In this document: positions 9,393-17,635 of the stretch, one piece after another
Numbering within the stretch: the stretch's first letter is position 1
Layout of the letters: every line of letters begins with the position of its first letter
Assembly (NCBI GenBank): GCA_964452045.1
Contig: CAYVKM010000034.1
Coordinates: forward strand, 1 to 35,139
DNA length: 35,139 nucleotides
DNA from: CAYVKM01 sp964452045
GTDB taxonomy: Bacteria; Calditrichota; Calditrichia; RBG-13-44-9
Direction of reading: 5' to 3'
Position numbers and translations under genes: made by a program
The notes under the pieces: model-generated
Database searches by the model: none
What the model saw: the letters and a program-made list of their open reading frames with translations, nothing else
Told to the model about the DNA's origin: nothing

Positions 9393-10618
9393 AGCCCATT
9401 TCCGGACAGTTTCTGGAATACCTTCGGTTTTCCTATGAATCCCTTTCGGCAAACAAAATTCGTTTTTTGCTCACCACTCTGGGAATCTTGCTCGGCGTCA
9501 CCGCCATAATTGTCATCTTTACTGCCATCCAGAGCATTAACACCTATGTTGAAGGTGAATTTTCCAGTATCGGATCCGCCAGTCTCTACCTGGATAAATT
9601 TCCTTGGGTGATTACCAATAATTATTGGGAATTTAGAAATCGCCCGGAAATCACTGTCGAAGACTACAAAAATATGAAGGATAAAGTCCCCACTGCACGC
9701 TGGGTAAGTCCTCAGATTGAGGCGATGCGAACTGTTACATACCGGGGTAAAAGTCTGGAAGATGTGTACACCATTGGTACGAACGATCAGTATGCTTTCA
9801 CCGATGATGCCATCACTGATATTGGTCGGTTCTTTACCGAAATGGAAGTTTACCGGGCAAATCCGATTTGTGTCATTGGACAAAATGTGATGAATGAATT
9901 ATTTGATAAGGAAAATCCGATTGGGAAACGCATAAAAGTAAATGGGTTTCCTCACCGCGTGATTGGGGTTCTGGAAAAAAAAGGAAGTTTTTTTGGCTTT
10001 AATATTGATAACCAGGTTATCATTCCCTACACAACTTTTCAGGGGATCAGCTTTCACCGAAGAGGGATAAGTATTGCCTTCCGCGCTGAGAACATCAGAG
10101 ATATAGAAAATATGAGGGAAGAAATCCGGGGTGAGATGCGCCGGTTGCGTAAAATACCACCGGCTGAACCGGACAATTTTTCCATCAATCAGCAGGATAT
10201 GCTTACCGATTTTTATAATAAAATTACCGGTACCTCTTACCTGGTCGTTTTTATTATAGCCACGATTTCTTTAATTGTGGGTGGAATCGGGATCATGAAT
10301 ATTATGCTGGTATCAGTGACCGAACGTACCAAAGAAATCGGAATCAGAAAAGCGATCGGTGCTACTCGGCGAAATATTTTGTTCCAGTTTCTTAGTGAGT
10401 CCGTCACCATAAGTTCAATCGGTGGGATCATTGGGATTATCCTGGGTGTTTTGATTGCCCAGTTTTTACTGAGCTATATAAAACTGGATGCCAGTGTATC
10501 GTTGACCACCATATTCATTGGCTATTTCTTCTCTGCTATCGTTGGGGTCATATCAGGCATGTATCCAGCCTATCGGGCAGCCCGCCTGAATCCAATTGAT
10601 GCACTGCGATACGAATAA
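9389..10618 (+). CDS. MacB-type ABC transporter permease, first copy
   Basis: The 409-residue permease has the MacB/FtsX plan. There is one N-terminal helix (about 24-48, FLLTTLGILLGVTAIIVIF) and a large periplasmic MacB core domain (about 50-275). Three C-terminal helices follow (about 282-305, 340-362, 371-393). The hallmark GGIGIMNIMLVSVTERTKE and GIRKAIGATRR segments follow helix 2. The protein ends with PAYRAARLNPIDALRYE, the usual C-terminus of the family. Such permeases work by mechanotransmission, moving substrate within the periplasm towards the TolC duct. The gene overlaps the ATPase gene by 4 bases and is followed 23 bases later by a second, clearly related permease. The two differ throughout the periplasmic domain, so they may form a heterodimer rather than two homodimers. 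Confidence 0.93.
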   Translation: MKPISGQFLEYLRFSYESLSANKIRFLLTTLGILLGVTAIIVIFTAIQSINTYVEGEFSSIGSASLYLDKFPWVITNNYWEFRNRPEITVEDYKNMKDKVPTARWVSPQIEAMRTVTYRGKSLEDVYTIGTNDQYAFTDDAITDIGRFFTEMEVYRANPICVIGQNVMNELFDKENPIGKRIKVNGFPHRVIGVLEKKGSFFGFNIDNQVIIPYTTFQGISFHRRGISIAFRAENIRDIENMREEIRGEMRRLRKIPPAEPDNFSINQQDMLTDFYNKITGTSYLVVFIIATISLIVGGIGIMNIMLVSVTERTKEIGIRKAIGATRRNILFQFLSESVTISSIGGIIGIILGVLIAQFLLSYIKLDASVSLTTIFIGYFFSAIVGVISGMYPAYRAARLNPIDALRYE

Positions 10619-10641
10619 GCATATAAAAAGGTTTTGAATTT

Positions 10642-11865
10642 ATGTATTTAGCGGAATTAATAAATACGGCTTATCAACAGCTGCGGACTAATCGGCTTCG
10701 ATCCGTGCTGACGACCCTGGGCATTGTAATTGGCATTGGGACCGTCATTCTCATCGTTTCGGTGCTGGAGGGATACCGGTCTTCCATTGAAAAAGAATTA
10801 AATGTGCTGGGAGCGAATACTTTTCAGATAGAGAAATATGGCCCCCGGATTAATGTGGGTCATTCCAAACGCAAGCCGCGAAAAGATCTGACCGTAGAAA
10901 TGGCCAATGCGATCCGGGAATTCGCCCCATCTGTGAAATATGTTGGTCCGGAAAATTGGGAATTTGGAGAAACTGTGGTCTACAAAGGTGAACGGACCAA
11001 TCCCAATGTTGTCCTGGCCGGCGCTACGCCCGAGTTTATTATCAATAATGGATATTTCATTGGTGAGGGAAGATTCCTGACCGAACAGGATATCCGGAGT
11101 CATTCCAATGTGGTTATTCTCGGAATGGATATTGTGGATAAACTTTTTCCATATCAGGATCCTATCGATGAGGAAGTACGGATTCATGGGCAGAGATTTA
11201 AAGTGATTGGAATATTTGAGGCCCGTGGAAATTCCGCCTTTGGCGAAAGCCGGGATAACCGTGTGGCCATCCCAATTACCGTCTGGCAGGAAATATTCGG
11301 GAAAACCCATTCGGTAAATATCACGGTAATGGCCAACAGTGCGGAAGAATTTGAACAGGCACAGGATGAAGTCATCGGTATTTTAAGGAAAATAAGGAAG
11401 GTCCCCCCCGGTGAAGAAAATGACTTTGATATTTTTTACAATCAATCCCTGATTGATTCATTCAACAGTGTGGCAAAATATATCCAGCTTGGCGGAATAT
11501 TAATCGGCCTGGTATCACTTGCCGTGGGCGGGATTGGCGTGATGAATATCATGCTGGTTTCGGTGACCGAACGAACCCGGGAAATAGGCATCCGCAAAGC
11601 GGTAGGTGCCAGAAGAGTAAATATCCTGGTTCAATTTTTACTGGAAGCCATTGCACTTTGTATCTTGGGCGGTATCTTGGGATTCGGCATTGGTGTGGGA
11701 GCTGCCGGCCTGGTCTCACTGCTGGCAAAATTGCCCATGGCTGTCCCGCTATGGGCGGTGATTTCTTCCATCATTACCACTACGGTTATCGGCTTGTTTG
11801 CCGGAATTTATCCGGCTTATAAAGCAGCGGGTTTGAATGTGGTGGATTCCTTAAGATATGAATAG
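10642..11865 (+). CDS. MacB-type ABC transporter permease, second copy
   Basis: The 407-residue protein is a paralogue of the permease just upstream with the same four-helix plan. It has an N-terminal helix (RSVLTTLGIVIGIGTVILIVS, about 20-40), a periplasmic MacB core domain, GGIGVMNIMLVSVTERTRE before GIRKAVGARR, and the terminal PAYKAAGLNVVDSLRYE. The periplasmic domain sequence has diverged from the first copy, while membrane and coupling segments are conserved. This pattern suits a heterodimer that shares one ATPase. The start is ATG at 10642 behind AAAAGG. Fifty-one bases separate its stop from the DUF4097 gene. The family is certain; the heterodimer is inferred. Confidence 0.93.
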   Translation: MYLAELINTAYQQLRTNRLRSVLTTLGIVIGIGTVILIVSVLEGYRSSIEKELNVLGANTFQIEKYGPRINVGHSKRKPRKDLTVEMANAIREFAPSVKYVGPENWEFGETVVYKGERTNPNVVLAGATPEFIINNGYFIGEGRFLTEQDIRSHSNVVILGMDIVDKLFPYQDPIDEEVRIHGQRFKVIGIFEARGNSAFGESRDNRVAIPITVWQEIFGKTHSVNITVMANSAEEFEQAQDEVIGILRKIRKVPPGEENDFDIFYNQSLIDSFNSVAKYIQLGGILIGLVSLAVGGIGVMNIMLVSVTERTREIGIRKAVGARRVNILVQFLLEAIALCILGGILGFGIGVGAAGLVSLLAKLPMAVPLWAVISSIITTTVIGLFAGIYPAYKAAGLNVVDSLRYE

Positions 11866-11916
11866 AAAAAATTGCTCTTACATGCTATGAGTAAAATAAA
11901 ATTTAAGGAGATTAAG

Positions 11917-12900
11917 ATGTTACGGGGAAATTTAAAATTTTTAAAAACTCTGTTTTCCTTATTGGTTCTTTTGGTTTTTACCCATTTTGCTGTGGCAGAA
12001 TCGGGAGAACAGATTGAAAAAACATTCTCAGTCAAAGCCGGAGGAACACTGACCATTGATACGGATGTAGGTGCGATTGAGGTGGAAGCTGGCGCTCCGG
12101 ATCAGGTAACCGTGGAAGTCTTGCGAAAGTTTAGCAAGGGAGATGATGAAGATATTTCCAAGATATTTGATGTTTCCTTTCATCAGGAAGGGAACGACAT
12201 CGAAATAATTGGTGAAAGGAAGAAAAAGTGGGGTTTTGGTTGGGGTGGAGTCAGAGTTCAGTTCGTGGTTAAAGTACCCCCGAAATTTAATGTTGATCTC
12301 AGAACCTCCGGTGGAAGCATTTCGGTAGGAGATTTGGAAGGCACAGTCAATACCCGTACCTCCGGTGGAAGTTTATCATTTGGTGAGATTAACGGCCCGG
12401 TAATGGGGCGAACCTCGGGCGGTAGCATCACACTTGATAAATGTGAGGGAAATGTTGATTTGAATACTTCCGGTGGTTCAATCAGAATTGGCGATGTTTA
12501 TGGTGACCTGGATGTCCACACCTCAGGCGGTGGCATTGACATTGACCAGGCCAAAGGAAAAGTTGTAGCCAAGACTTCCGGTGGCAGCATACATGTGGAT
12601 GAGGTTTCCGGTCAGATTGATGCCAGTACTTCCGGAGGATCAGTTGAGTGCTATATAGCCGGACAACCTGCCGGTGATTGTCAGCTAACCACTTCAGGTG
12701 GTTCGGTCACGGTCTATCTGGATCCCAATATTTCGGCAGACCTTGATGCAAAATCCAGCGGAGGTCGAGTGAACAGCGATCTTAAGGTTTCTGTTAAAGG
12801 CGAGATGCGCAGAAATATTCTCCGTGGTGAGATTAATGGCGGCGGACCTGAACTTTATTTGCGTACTTCTGCCGGAAGCGTGAATATTCGTGAGAAATAA
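11917..12900 (+). CDS. Exported DUF4097-type beta-solenoid protein
   Basis: The protein has 327 residues from the ATG at 11917, chosen because AAGGAG (11905-11910) sits six bases before it and a signal peptide (hydrophobic 11-22, AVA at 25-27) starts there. An in-frame ATG at 11872 lacks a ribosome site. After an N-terminal strand region, the body is a run of turns each starting TSGG. Eight TSGG copies are present plus degenerate SSGG and TSAG copies. The first six periods are exactly 18 residues, then two are 21. This is the DUF4097 (bactofilin-like adhesin/putative auto-transporter-like) type of right-handed beta-helix. It is the last gene before a strong terminator and follows the exporter genes, so it may be a cargo or a periplasmic partner. 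Its function is not known. Confidence 0.85.
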   Translation: MLRGNLKFLKTLFSLLVLLVFTHFAVAESGEQIEKTFSVKAGGTLTIDTDVGAIEVEAGAPDQVTVEVLRKFSKGDDEDISKIFDVSFHQEGNDIEIIGERKKKWGFGWGGVRVQFVVKVPPKFNVDLRTSGGSISVGDLEGTVNTRTSGGSLSFGEINGPVMGRTSGGSITLDKCEGNVDLNTSGGSIRIGDVYGDLDVHTSGGGIDIDQAKGKVVAKTSGGSIHVDEVSGQIDASTSGGSVECYIAGQPAGDCQLTTSGGSVTVYLDPNISADLDAKSSGGRVNSDLKVSVKGEMRRNILRGEINGGGPELYLRTSAGSVNIREK

Positions 12901-12939
12901 TTAGACCTATTTATACTTTTTCAATATTTTTTTTGTCAC

Positions 12940-12980
12940 AAACAGAGGAATTTTAATTATATTCCTCTGTTTTCTTTTTG
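12940..12980 (+). terminator. Rho-independent terminator of the exporter operon
   Basis: A perfect 12-bp stem, AAACAGAGGAAT (12940-12951) with ATTCCTCTGTTT (12961-12972), has a 9-base loop and is followed by a T-rich run (TTCTTTTTG). It stands 39 bases after the DUF4097 stop and before the rlmB-like gene, so it should separate the two transcription units. Confidence 0.8.
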
Positions 12981-13025
12981 TACTGGAAATACTTTATTAA
13001 CTAACTATTGGAAGAAGAAAACTCT

Positions 13026-13769
13026 ATGCCATTCATCTTCGGATTTAATCCGGTTCTGGAGGCCCTGGAGGCCGGCCAGTCGATCGATAAGATATACCTT
13101 CAAAGCGGCAGACGAAATGCCCTGATCGGTAGGGTATACAAATTAGCCAAGGAGCAAAAAATTCAGGTGGTGAATGCCGATCAGAAGAAAATGCGGGCGA
13201 TTGCCGGTAATGTAAAACATCGGGGCATTGCGGCATTTATATCCAATATAAATTATATTGCCCTGGAAGACCTGGTTGAAAAAATTCAGAAAAAAGGTGA
13301 GCAGCCGAATTTGATCCTGCTGGATAAAATTCAAGATCCCCATAATTTTGGAGCGATCATCCGTTCGGCAGAGGTCCTCGGTGCGCATGGAATACTGTTC
13401 AGTTTACGGGAGAGTGTACCGGTTACCGAGGTGGTTATTAAAGCCTCGGCCGGGGCAATATTCAATATGGAAATGGGCAAAATAGATAATATGGCACAGG
13501 CAATCGATTATTTACGGAATTGTGGACTGTGGATATATTCCTCTTCCTCGCATGCCGAAAAAGAATTGTGGGAAATGGATTTTCTCCGGCCGCAGGCTAT
13601 TGTCATTGGAAGTGAGGGCAAAGGTGTACGTCCGTTACTGCTCAAGAAGAGCGACGAAATTTTTCGTATCCCGCAGGTGGGAAAGACCGAATCCCTGAAT
13701 GCCTCGGTATCTGCCGGGATAATTATGGCCGAAGTATTACGACAGCGACAATTGAAGGAATCATCCTGA
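13026..13769 (+). CDS. rlmB: TrmH/SpoU-family RNA 2'-O-methyltransferase (RlmB-like)
   Basis: The protein is 247 residues from the ATG at 13026. GGAAGAAGA at 13010-13018 is a well-placed ribosome site, and a TTG six codons earlier overlaps that site, so it was not used. Residues 3-75 form the small RNA-binding substrate domain (FGFNPVLEAL, KHRGIAA). The SPOUT knot domain has motif 1 DKIQDPHNFGAIIRSA (100-115, Asn107 and Arg113), motif 2 IVIGSEGKGVRPLLLK (192-207) and motif 3 IPQVGKTESLNASVSAG (215-231). RlmB methylates the ribose of a 23S rRNA guanosine in the peptidyl-transferase region. Paralogues that act on other sites look similar, so RNA target specificity is inferred. The gene is transcribed alone between a terminator and the convergent ftsX. 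Confidence 0.88.
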   Translation: MPFIFGFNPVLEALEAGQSIDKIYLQSGRRNALIGRVYKLAKEQKIQVVNADQKKMRAIAGNVKHRGIAAFISNINYIALEDLVEKIQKKGEQPNLILLDKIQDPHNFGAIIRSAEVLGAHGILFSLRESVPVTEVVIKASAGAIFNMEMGKIDNMAQAIDYLRNCGLWIYSSSSHAEKELWEMDFLRPQAIVIGSEGKGVRPLLLKKSDEIFRIPQVGKTESLNASVSAGIIMAEVLRQRQLKESS

Positions 13770-13788
13770 ATAAGTTACCATTATTCAG
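13766..13788 (+). repeat. 8-bp hairpin across the rlmB stop codon
   Basis: CTGAATAA (13766-13773) pairs with TTATTCAG (13781-13788) around a 7-base loop, and the TGA stop lies in the stem. No T run follows, so it is at most a weak transcript-end structure. The remaining convergent spacer to 13924 shows nothing else recognisable. Confidence 0.3.
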
Positions 13789-13924
13789 TGATGATCAAAT
13801 ATGAAACCTCATACCTCGCACACTGATCTGGCTCTTTAGACTAATACATTCCCGGGTAATTGAGAGACTTTTCGATTAATCCCTGAAGACTAAATCTGGG
13901 ATTTAATTCAATCCTAAATTCCGG

Positions 13925-14779
13925 TTAGTATTTAAGATATTTATTCACTGAGATAGTGCTGCCGATGAAGCCCAGAAAAACACCAGTTGCCAGGATGGCA
14001 TAAAAAAGAATGGTTGGGATTGCGGTTTCAGGAAAAATTATATCCCGGATTAAATGGCCGATCAGAATAACAATGGAACCACCCAAAGCGCCGCCTGCCA
14101 GTCCCTGAAGCATTCCTTCAATGATAAAGGGGGTTTTGATAAATAAATTGGTTGCTCCCACCAGACGCATAATTTGGATGATGGTACTCCGGGCATGAAT
14201 GGTCAGCCGTATGGTGTTGAAGATTAGAATGATAATGACTCCAAGAAGGATGAGTGCAAATGAAGTGATTACCAGCACCCCGATCTTGAAATACTTATGT
14301 AAAAAACGAATGATCTCTTTCTGATAGATAACATCCTGAATTCCCTTAAGCAATTTGATCTGGGAAACCAGGTTGTCGATAAGAAGCGGATTGGAAAAAT
14401 CGGATTTTATTTTTATCCGTAAAGATGCCGGAAGTGGATTTTCGTTAAGGAGCTGTTGCAAATCCTGTCCGATAGTTTGCTGAAATTCCTTTAAGGCATC
14501 CTCCCGGGAGACATAAATCACTTCCTCTACCTGATCCATCCCTTGAATTTTATTTTTCAGTGAGTTTAAATCTTTATTATCCAGAGTCGGTTCCAGAAAG
14601 GCTTCGATTTCAATTTGTTTATAAAACCGAAAAAATATATCCTTTAGGTTTTGACCGAGCAGAGCAAATAGACCTAGTAATGTTAAGGCCAGTCCAATTG
14701 AGATTATCGAGATCAGGGCTGAGAATCGGGCACGCCTTAATCCGACAAAACCCTCTTTGATAAGAAAAAATAAGTTCAT
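13925..14779 (-). CDS. ftsX: Cell-division ABC transporter permease FtsX
   Basis: This 284-residue protein, close to the usual FtsX length of about 300, has an N-terminal helix (about 20-42), an extracytoplasmic domain (about 45-160), and three C-terminal helices. The VSREDALKEF segment in the outer domain and IRLTIHARSTIIQIMRLVGA after helix 2 are typical. With FtsE it forms a complex that couples ATP hydrolysis in the cytoplasm to activation of septal peptidoglycan hydrolases outside. The gene overlaps ftsE by 4 bases (ATGA). No EnvC/M23 activator or PcsB-like gene follows; instead the unit ends against the convergent rlmB. The partner hydrolase must be encoded elsewhere. The window's M23-related gene at 33504 is distant. 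Confidence 0.92.
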   Translation of the reverse strand: MNLFFLIKEGFVGLRRARFSALISIISIGLALTLLGLFALLGQNLKDIFFRFYKQIEIEAFLEPTLDNKDLNSLKNKIQGMDQVEEVIYVSREDALKEFQQTIGQDLQQLLNENPLPASLRIKIKSDFSNPLLIDNLVSQIKLLKGIQDVIYQKEIIRFLHKYFKIGVLVITSFALILLGVIIILIFNTIRLTIHARSTIIQIMRLVGATNLFIKTPFIIEGMLQGLAGGALGGSIVILIGHLIRDIIFPETAIPTILFYAILATGVFLGFIGSTISVNKYLKY

Positions 14780-15465
14780 AAAGATCTAATAGAGCTTATG
14801 TTTTTAGAGTCTATTTCCCGTCTGATTAATCCGTTTTCCAGCACAATAGTTCGATGCGGTGCATAGCGGATCAATTCATAATTATGGGTCGCCATACAGA
14901 CAGCTGTTCCGCTCTTATTAATTTTTTCCAGCAGTTCAATAATACCCCGGGAGGCTTCCGGGTCCAGATTTCCGGTAGGTTCATCGGCCAGCAAAATAAA
15001 AGGTTCATTGGCCAGCGCCCGGGCGATGGCCGCCCGTTGTTTTTCTCCCCCGGAGAGGGTGGTCGGCATATGGTATCGCTTATGATTCAATCCGACCTGG
15101 GTCAGCAGACTGAGTACCCTGCTTTTAATGGCGCGTTTGCGGGCGCCGACTGCTTGCAATGCGAAGGCAATATTATCATAGACGTTTCGGTCCGGCAATA
15201 ATTTGAAGTCCTGGAACACCACCCCAACTTTTCTTCTCAGATATGGTATCTGGTGTTTTTTGATAGTGGAAGAACTGAATTTATCAACTATCACATTTCC
15301 GGTGGAAGGAAACAGATCACAATAGATCAAGCGCAGTAAAGTCGTTTTGCCGGCACCGGTTTTTCCGATCAGATAGACAAACTCACCTTTATTGATCTTC
15401 AGGCTCGCCCCGGATAACAGGTTACGATTACTCGTTTTAACCGAAACGTTATAAAATTCAATCAT
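14776..15465 (-). CDS. ftsE: Cell-division ATP-binding protein FtsE
   Basis: The 229-residue ABC ATPase has Walker A GKTGAGKTT (34-42), Q-loop in GVVFQDFKLLPDRNVYDN (81-98), signature LSGGE (137-141) and Walker B ILLADE (157-162), followed by PTGNLDPE and H-loop His194. FQDFKLLPDRNVYDN and the GGEKQRAAIARAL signature are characteristic of FtsE within the MacB/LolD/FtsE group. Its overlap with ftsX settles the identity. It overlaps the upstream methyltransferase by 4 bases as well, so all three should be translated in coupled fashion. It acts on the cytoplasmic face of the division site, regulating peptidoglycan hydrolysis. Confidence 0.95.
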   Translation of the reverse strand: MIEFYNVSVKTSNRNLLSGASLKINKGEFVYLIGKTGAGKTTLLRLIYCDLFPSTGNVIVDKFSSSTIKKHQIPYLRRKVGVVFQDFKLLPDRNVYDNIAFALQAVGARKRAIKSRVLSLLTQVGLNHKRYHMPTTLSGGEKQRAAIARALANEPFILLADEPTGNLDPEASRGIIELLEKINKSGTAVCMATHNYELIRYAPHRTIVLENGLIRREIDSKNISSIRSL

Positions 15466-16253
15466 TGGGAATTGGATTTTTTTAATATAAAGTGTACACG
15501 ATTGCTGTCGCCATCGGCCACAAAAAACGAGAAGTCCTCGAAAACTGCAATGATTTCAAAAGAAGAATAAGCGCTAATCATCTGCTGCATCTTTAAAAAC
15601 GGAAATATTTTTTGAATATGTTTTTCCTCGAAGATTCCATCCTCGGTATAAATGGAAAATTCATTTATTTGAAGACTTTTTAATCTGTCGTAATAAGACC
15701 GGCGCTGGTAGGCGAATTTTGAATCAATGACTTCTTTTTCGGAAAATCCGTTAAAATAATGCTTACAAAAGAATTCACTGACTGCATCAAAGATGAATAA
15801 ACCTTCTTCGGGTAATAAAGAATACACCCGGTTAATGGCATCGGTAAAAATTTCCAGAGAAGGCAGATAGTTGATGGTATCATAAAGACAGGTAAAGATA
15901 TTGTATTTGCCGGCCGGAATTGTATTAAGACCAGGAAGTCCGTCCTCGGTAAATGAAAGAGCAGGGTTTCTTTTTTTGGCGATTTTTAACATTGCCGGAG
16001 AAGGATCACTACCATCTGCGGCCACTCCCAGGTGGCTCAGCTGATAAATAAACTCTCCGGTTCCGCACCCAATATCCATTATGGTGGGATTGGGTGGTCC
16101 GTATTTACTCAATATCTTTTTGATATATTTTGCCCAGCGACGATACTCCACATGGCGCATCACATGGTTATAAATGACCGCCAGCTTTTCGTAAGGAAGA
16201 CTGATTTGACTATCCTGATCGACCAGTTTACCGGGTATGGTTTTCAATCTCAT
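15462..16253 (-). CDS. Class I SAM-dependent methyltransferase
   Basis: The 263-residue protein has a Rossmann methyltransferase core. Motif I is IMDIGCGTGEF (about 79-89), the acidic residue ending strand 2 lies in GSDPSPAMLKIAKKR, and motif III/IV is in FTCLYDTINYLPS. The substrate is not evident; small-molecule methyltransferases and tRNA or protein methyltransferases share this core. It starts 29 bases after the icd stop and overlaps ftsE by 4 bases, so it is co-transcribed with ftsEX. A functional link to division is possible but not indicated by any motif. No strong ribosome site is visible before its ATG, so translation may depend on reading through from icd. Confidence 0.8.
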   Translation of the reverse strand: MRLKTIPGKLVDQDSQISLPYEKLAVIYNHVMRHVEYRRWAKYIKKILSKYGPPNPTIMDIGCGTGEFIYQLSHLGVAADGSDPSPAMLKIAKKRNPALSFTEDGLPGLNTIPAGKYNIFTCLYDTINYLPSLEIFTDAINRVYSLLPEEGLFIFDAVSEFFCKHYFNGFSEKEVIDSKFAYQRRSYYDRLKSLQINEFSIYTEDGIFEEKHIQKIFPFLKMQQMISAYSSFEIIAVFEDFSFFVADGDSNRVHFILKKSNSQ

Positions 16254-16282
16254 GGTATATTTGGAAATAGACGGCTAAAATG

Positions 16283-17524
16283 TTAGTAGTTATCTACAAT
16301 CGCTTTTCCGAATTCCGATGTTTTTAGCGGTTTTACCCCGGAGCCGATTTGTCTGGCCAGATCGTAGGTAACTTTTTTCTGCATGATGGTTTTTTCCAAC
16401 GCCTTCTCGATAATTGCTGATACTTCCGGCCAGTTGAGATATTGAAACATTAATACTCCCGAGAGAATAACCGATGAAGGATTTACTTTATCCATGCCGG
16501 CATATTTGGGTGCTGTGCCATGAGTCGCTTCGAAAAGACCATGCACGTTACCAATGTTTGCTCCGGGAGCCATTCCCAAACCACCCACCTGTCCAGCACA
16601 GGCATCACTTAGATAATCACCATTCAGATTTGGAGTAGCGATGATGTCGTACTCATCGGTCCGGGTCAGGATTTGCTGGAGCATATTGTCAGCGATCCGG
16701 TCCTTTATTAATTTTTTACCTTTAGGAACTTCACCGTTATATTTGTCCCAAAGTTCATCTTCAGTGATAAATACATCCGGATAATTTTCCCTGACAAACT
16801 GGTAGCCCCACTCTTTAAATGCCCCTTCGGTATATTTCATGATATTTCCTTTGTGAACAAGGGTGAGTGAGGTGTGGTCATTCTGGATTAAATATTCTAC
16901 TGCCTTTTTCACCAGATTTTGGGAAGCGGTTTTGCTGATCGGTTTGATCCCGATTCCGGAATCCATGGGTATTTTTGTTTTAAATTCACTGTTTAAATAA
17001 TTGATGATTTTTATAACTTCCGGGCTGCCCATTGGCCACTCAATCCCGGAATAGACATCCTCGGTGTTTTCCCGGAAGACGATCACATTCATTTTTTCCG
17101 GATTTTTCACCGGACTTGGTACACCTCGATAATATTTCACCGGACGGATGCAAGCATACAGATTTAATATTTGCCGAAGCGTTACGTTCAGGCTGCGGAA
17201 ACCGCCGCCGATTGGGGTGGTCAGCGGTCCTTTGATGCTAATGTAATATTTACGGATGGTATCTACGGTTTCCTGGGGAAGCCACTCGCCATAAAGTTCT
17301 TTTGCCTTCTCGCCGGCGTAAATTTCCATCCAGGCGACCTTACGTTCTCCCTGGTATGCCTTTTCCACCGCAGCATCAAATACATGTTGAGCTGCTCTCC
17401 AGATGTCCGGACCAATCCCATCCCCTTCAATAAAAGGAATGATGGGTTTATTCGGTATAACAAGTTGATTATTTTTAATGGTAATTGGTTTTCCGAATTC
17501 AGGTACCTTTACTTTACCGGGCAT
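16283..17524 (-). CDS. icd: NADP-dependent isocitrate dehydrogenase
   Basis: The 413-residue enzyme converts isocitrate to 2-oxoglutarate and CO2 in the TCA cycle. It matches the E. coli-type homodimeric family in length. Substrate-binding RSLNVTLRQ (110-118) includes Ser111, equivalent to the serine phosphorylated by AceK in E. coli. Metal ligands lie in NGDYLSD (Asp303, Asp307), followed by GGLGMAPGANIG. NADP-type specificity is indicated by Lys340-Tyr341 in THGTAPKYAG and by Tyr387 and Arg391 in VTYDLAR, which match the E. coli NADP-binding set rather than the Asp-containing NAD type. GGAGG stands just upstream of ATG 17524. It heads the transcription unit leading into the methyltransferase and ftsEX. 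Confidence 0.96.
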   Translation of the reverse strand: MPGKVKVPEFGKPITIKNNQLVIPNKPIIPFIEGDGIGPDIWRAAQHVFDAAVEKAYQGERKVAWMEIYAGEKAKELYGEWLPQETVDTIRKYYISIKGPLTTPIGGGFRSLNVTLRQILNLYACIRPVKYYRGVPSPVKNPEKMNVIVFRENTEDVYSGIEWPMGSPEVIKIINYLNSEFKTKIPMDSGIGIKPISKTASQNLVKKAVEYLIQNDHTSLTLVHKGNIMKYTEGAFKEWGYQFVRENYPDVFITEDELWDKYNGEVPKGKKLIKDRIADNMLQQILTRTDEYDIIATPNLNGDYLSDACAGQVGGLGMAPGANIGNVHGLFEATHGTAPKYAGMDKVNPSSVILSGVLMFQYLNWPEVSAIIEKALEKTIMQKKVTYDLARQIGSGVKPLKTSEFGKAIVDNY

Positions 17525-17635
17525 ACGTTCCTCCGATTTTTTTCGTTTCCTCTAATGAACTGTAAAATATATAATATTTTTATGGCTTTTATCTAATGAA
17601 AAGTCATTCTCTTTTCTGTGTTGGAATCCCATGGT

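Noticed and set aside
9131..9883. 250-residue open frame on the minus strand opposite the ATPase and first permease
   Set aside because: It lies antisense to the LSGGQ/Walker B region and the permease start, whose family motifs are unmistakable; it has no ribosome site and no recognisable domain.
12304..12630. Regular repeats that could suggest a CRISPR or minisatellite array
   Set aside because: The repeats are in one open frame encoding TSGG turns, have no unique spacers, and are diverged at DNA level; this is a protein solenoid.
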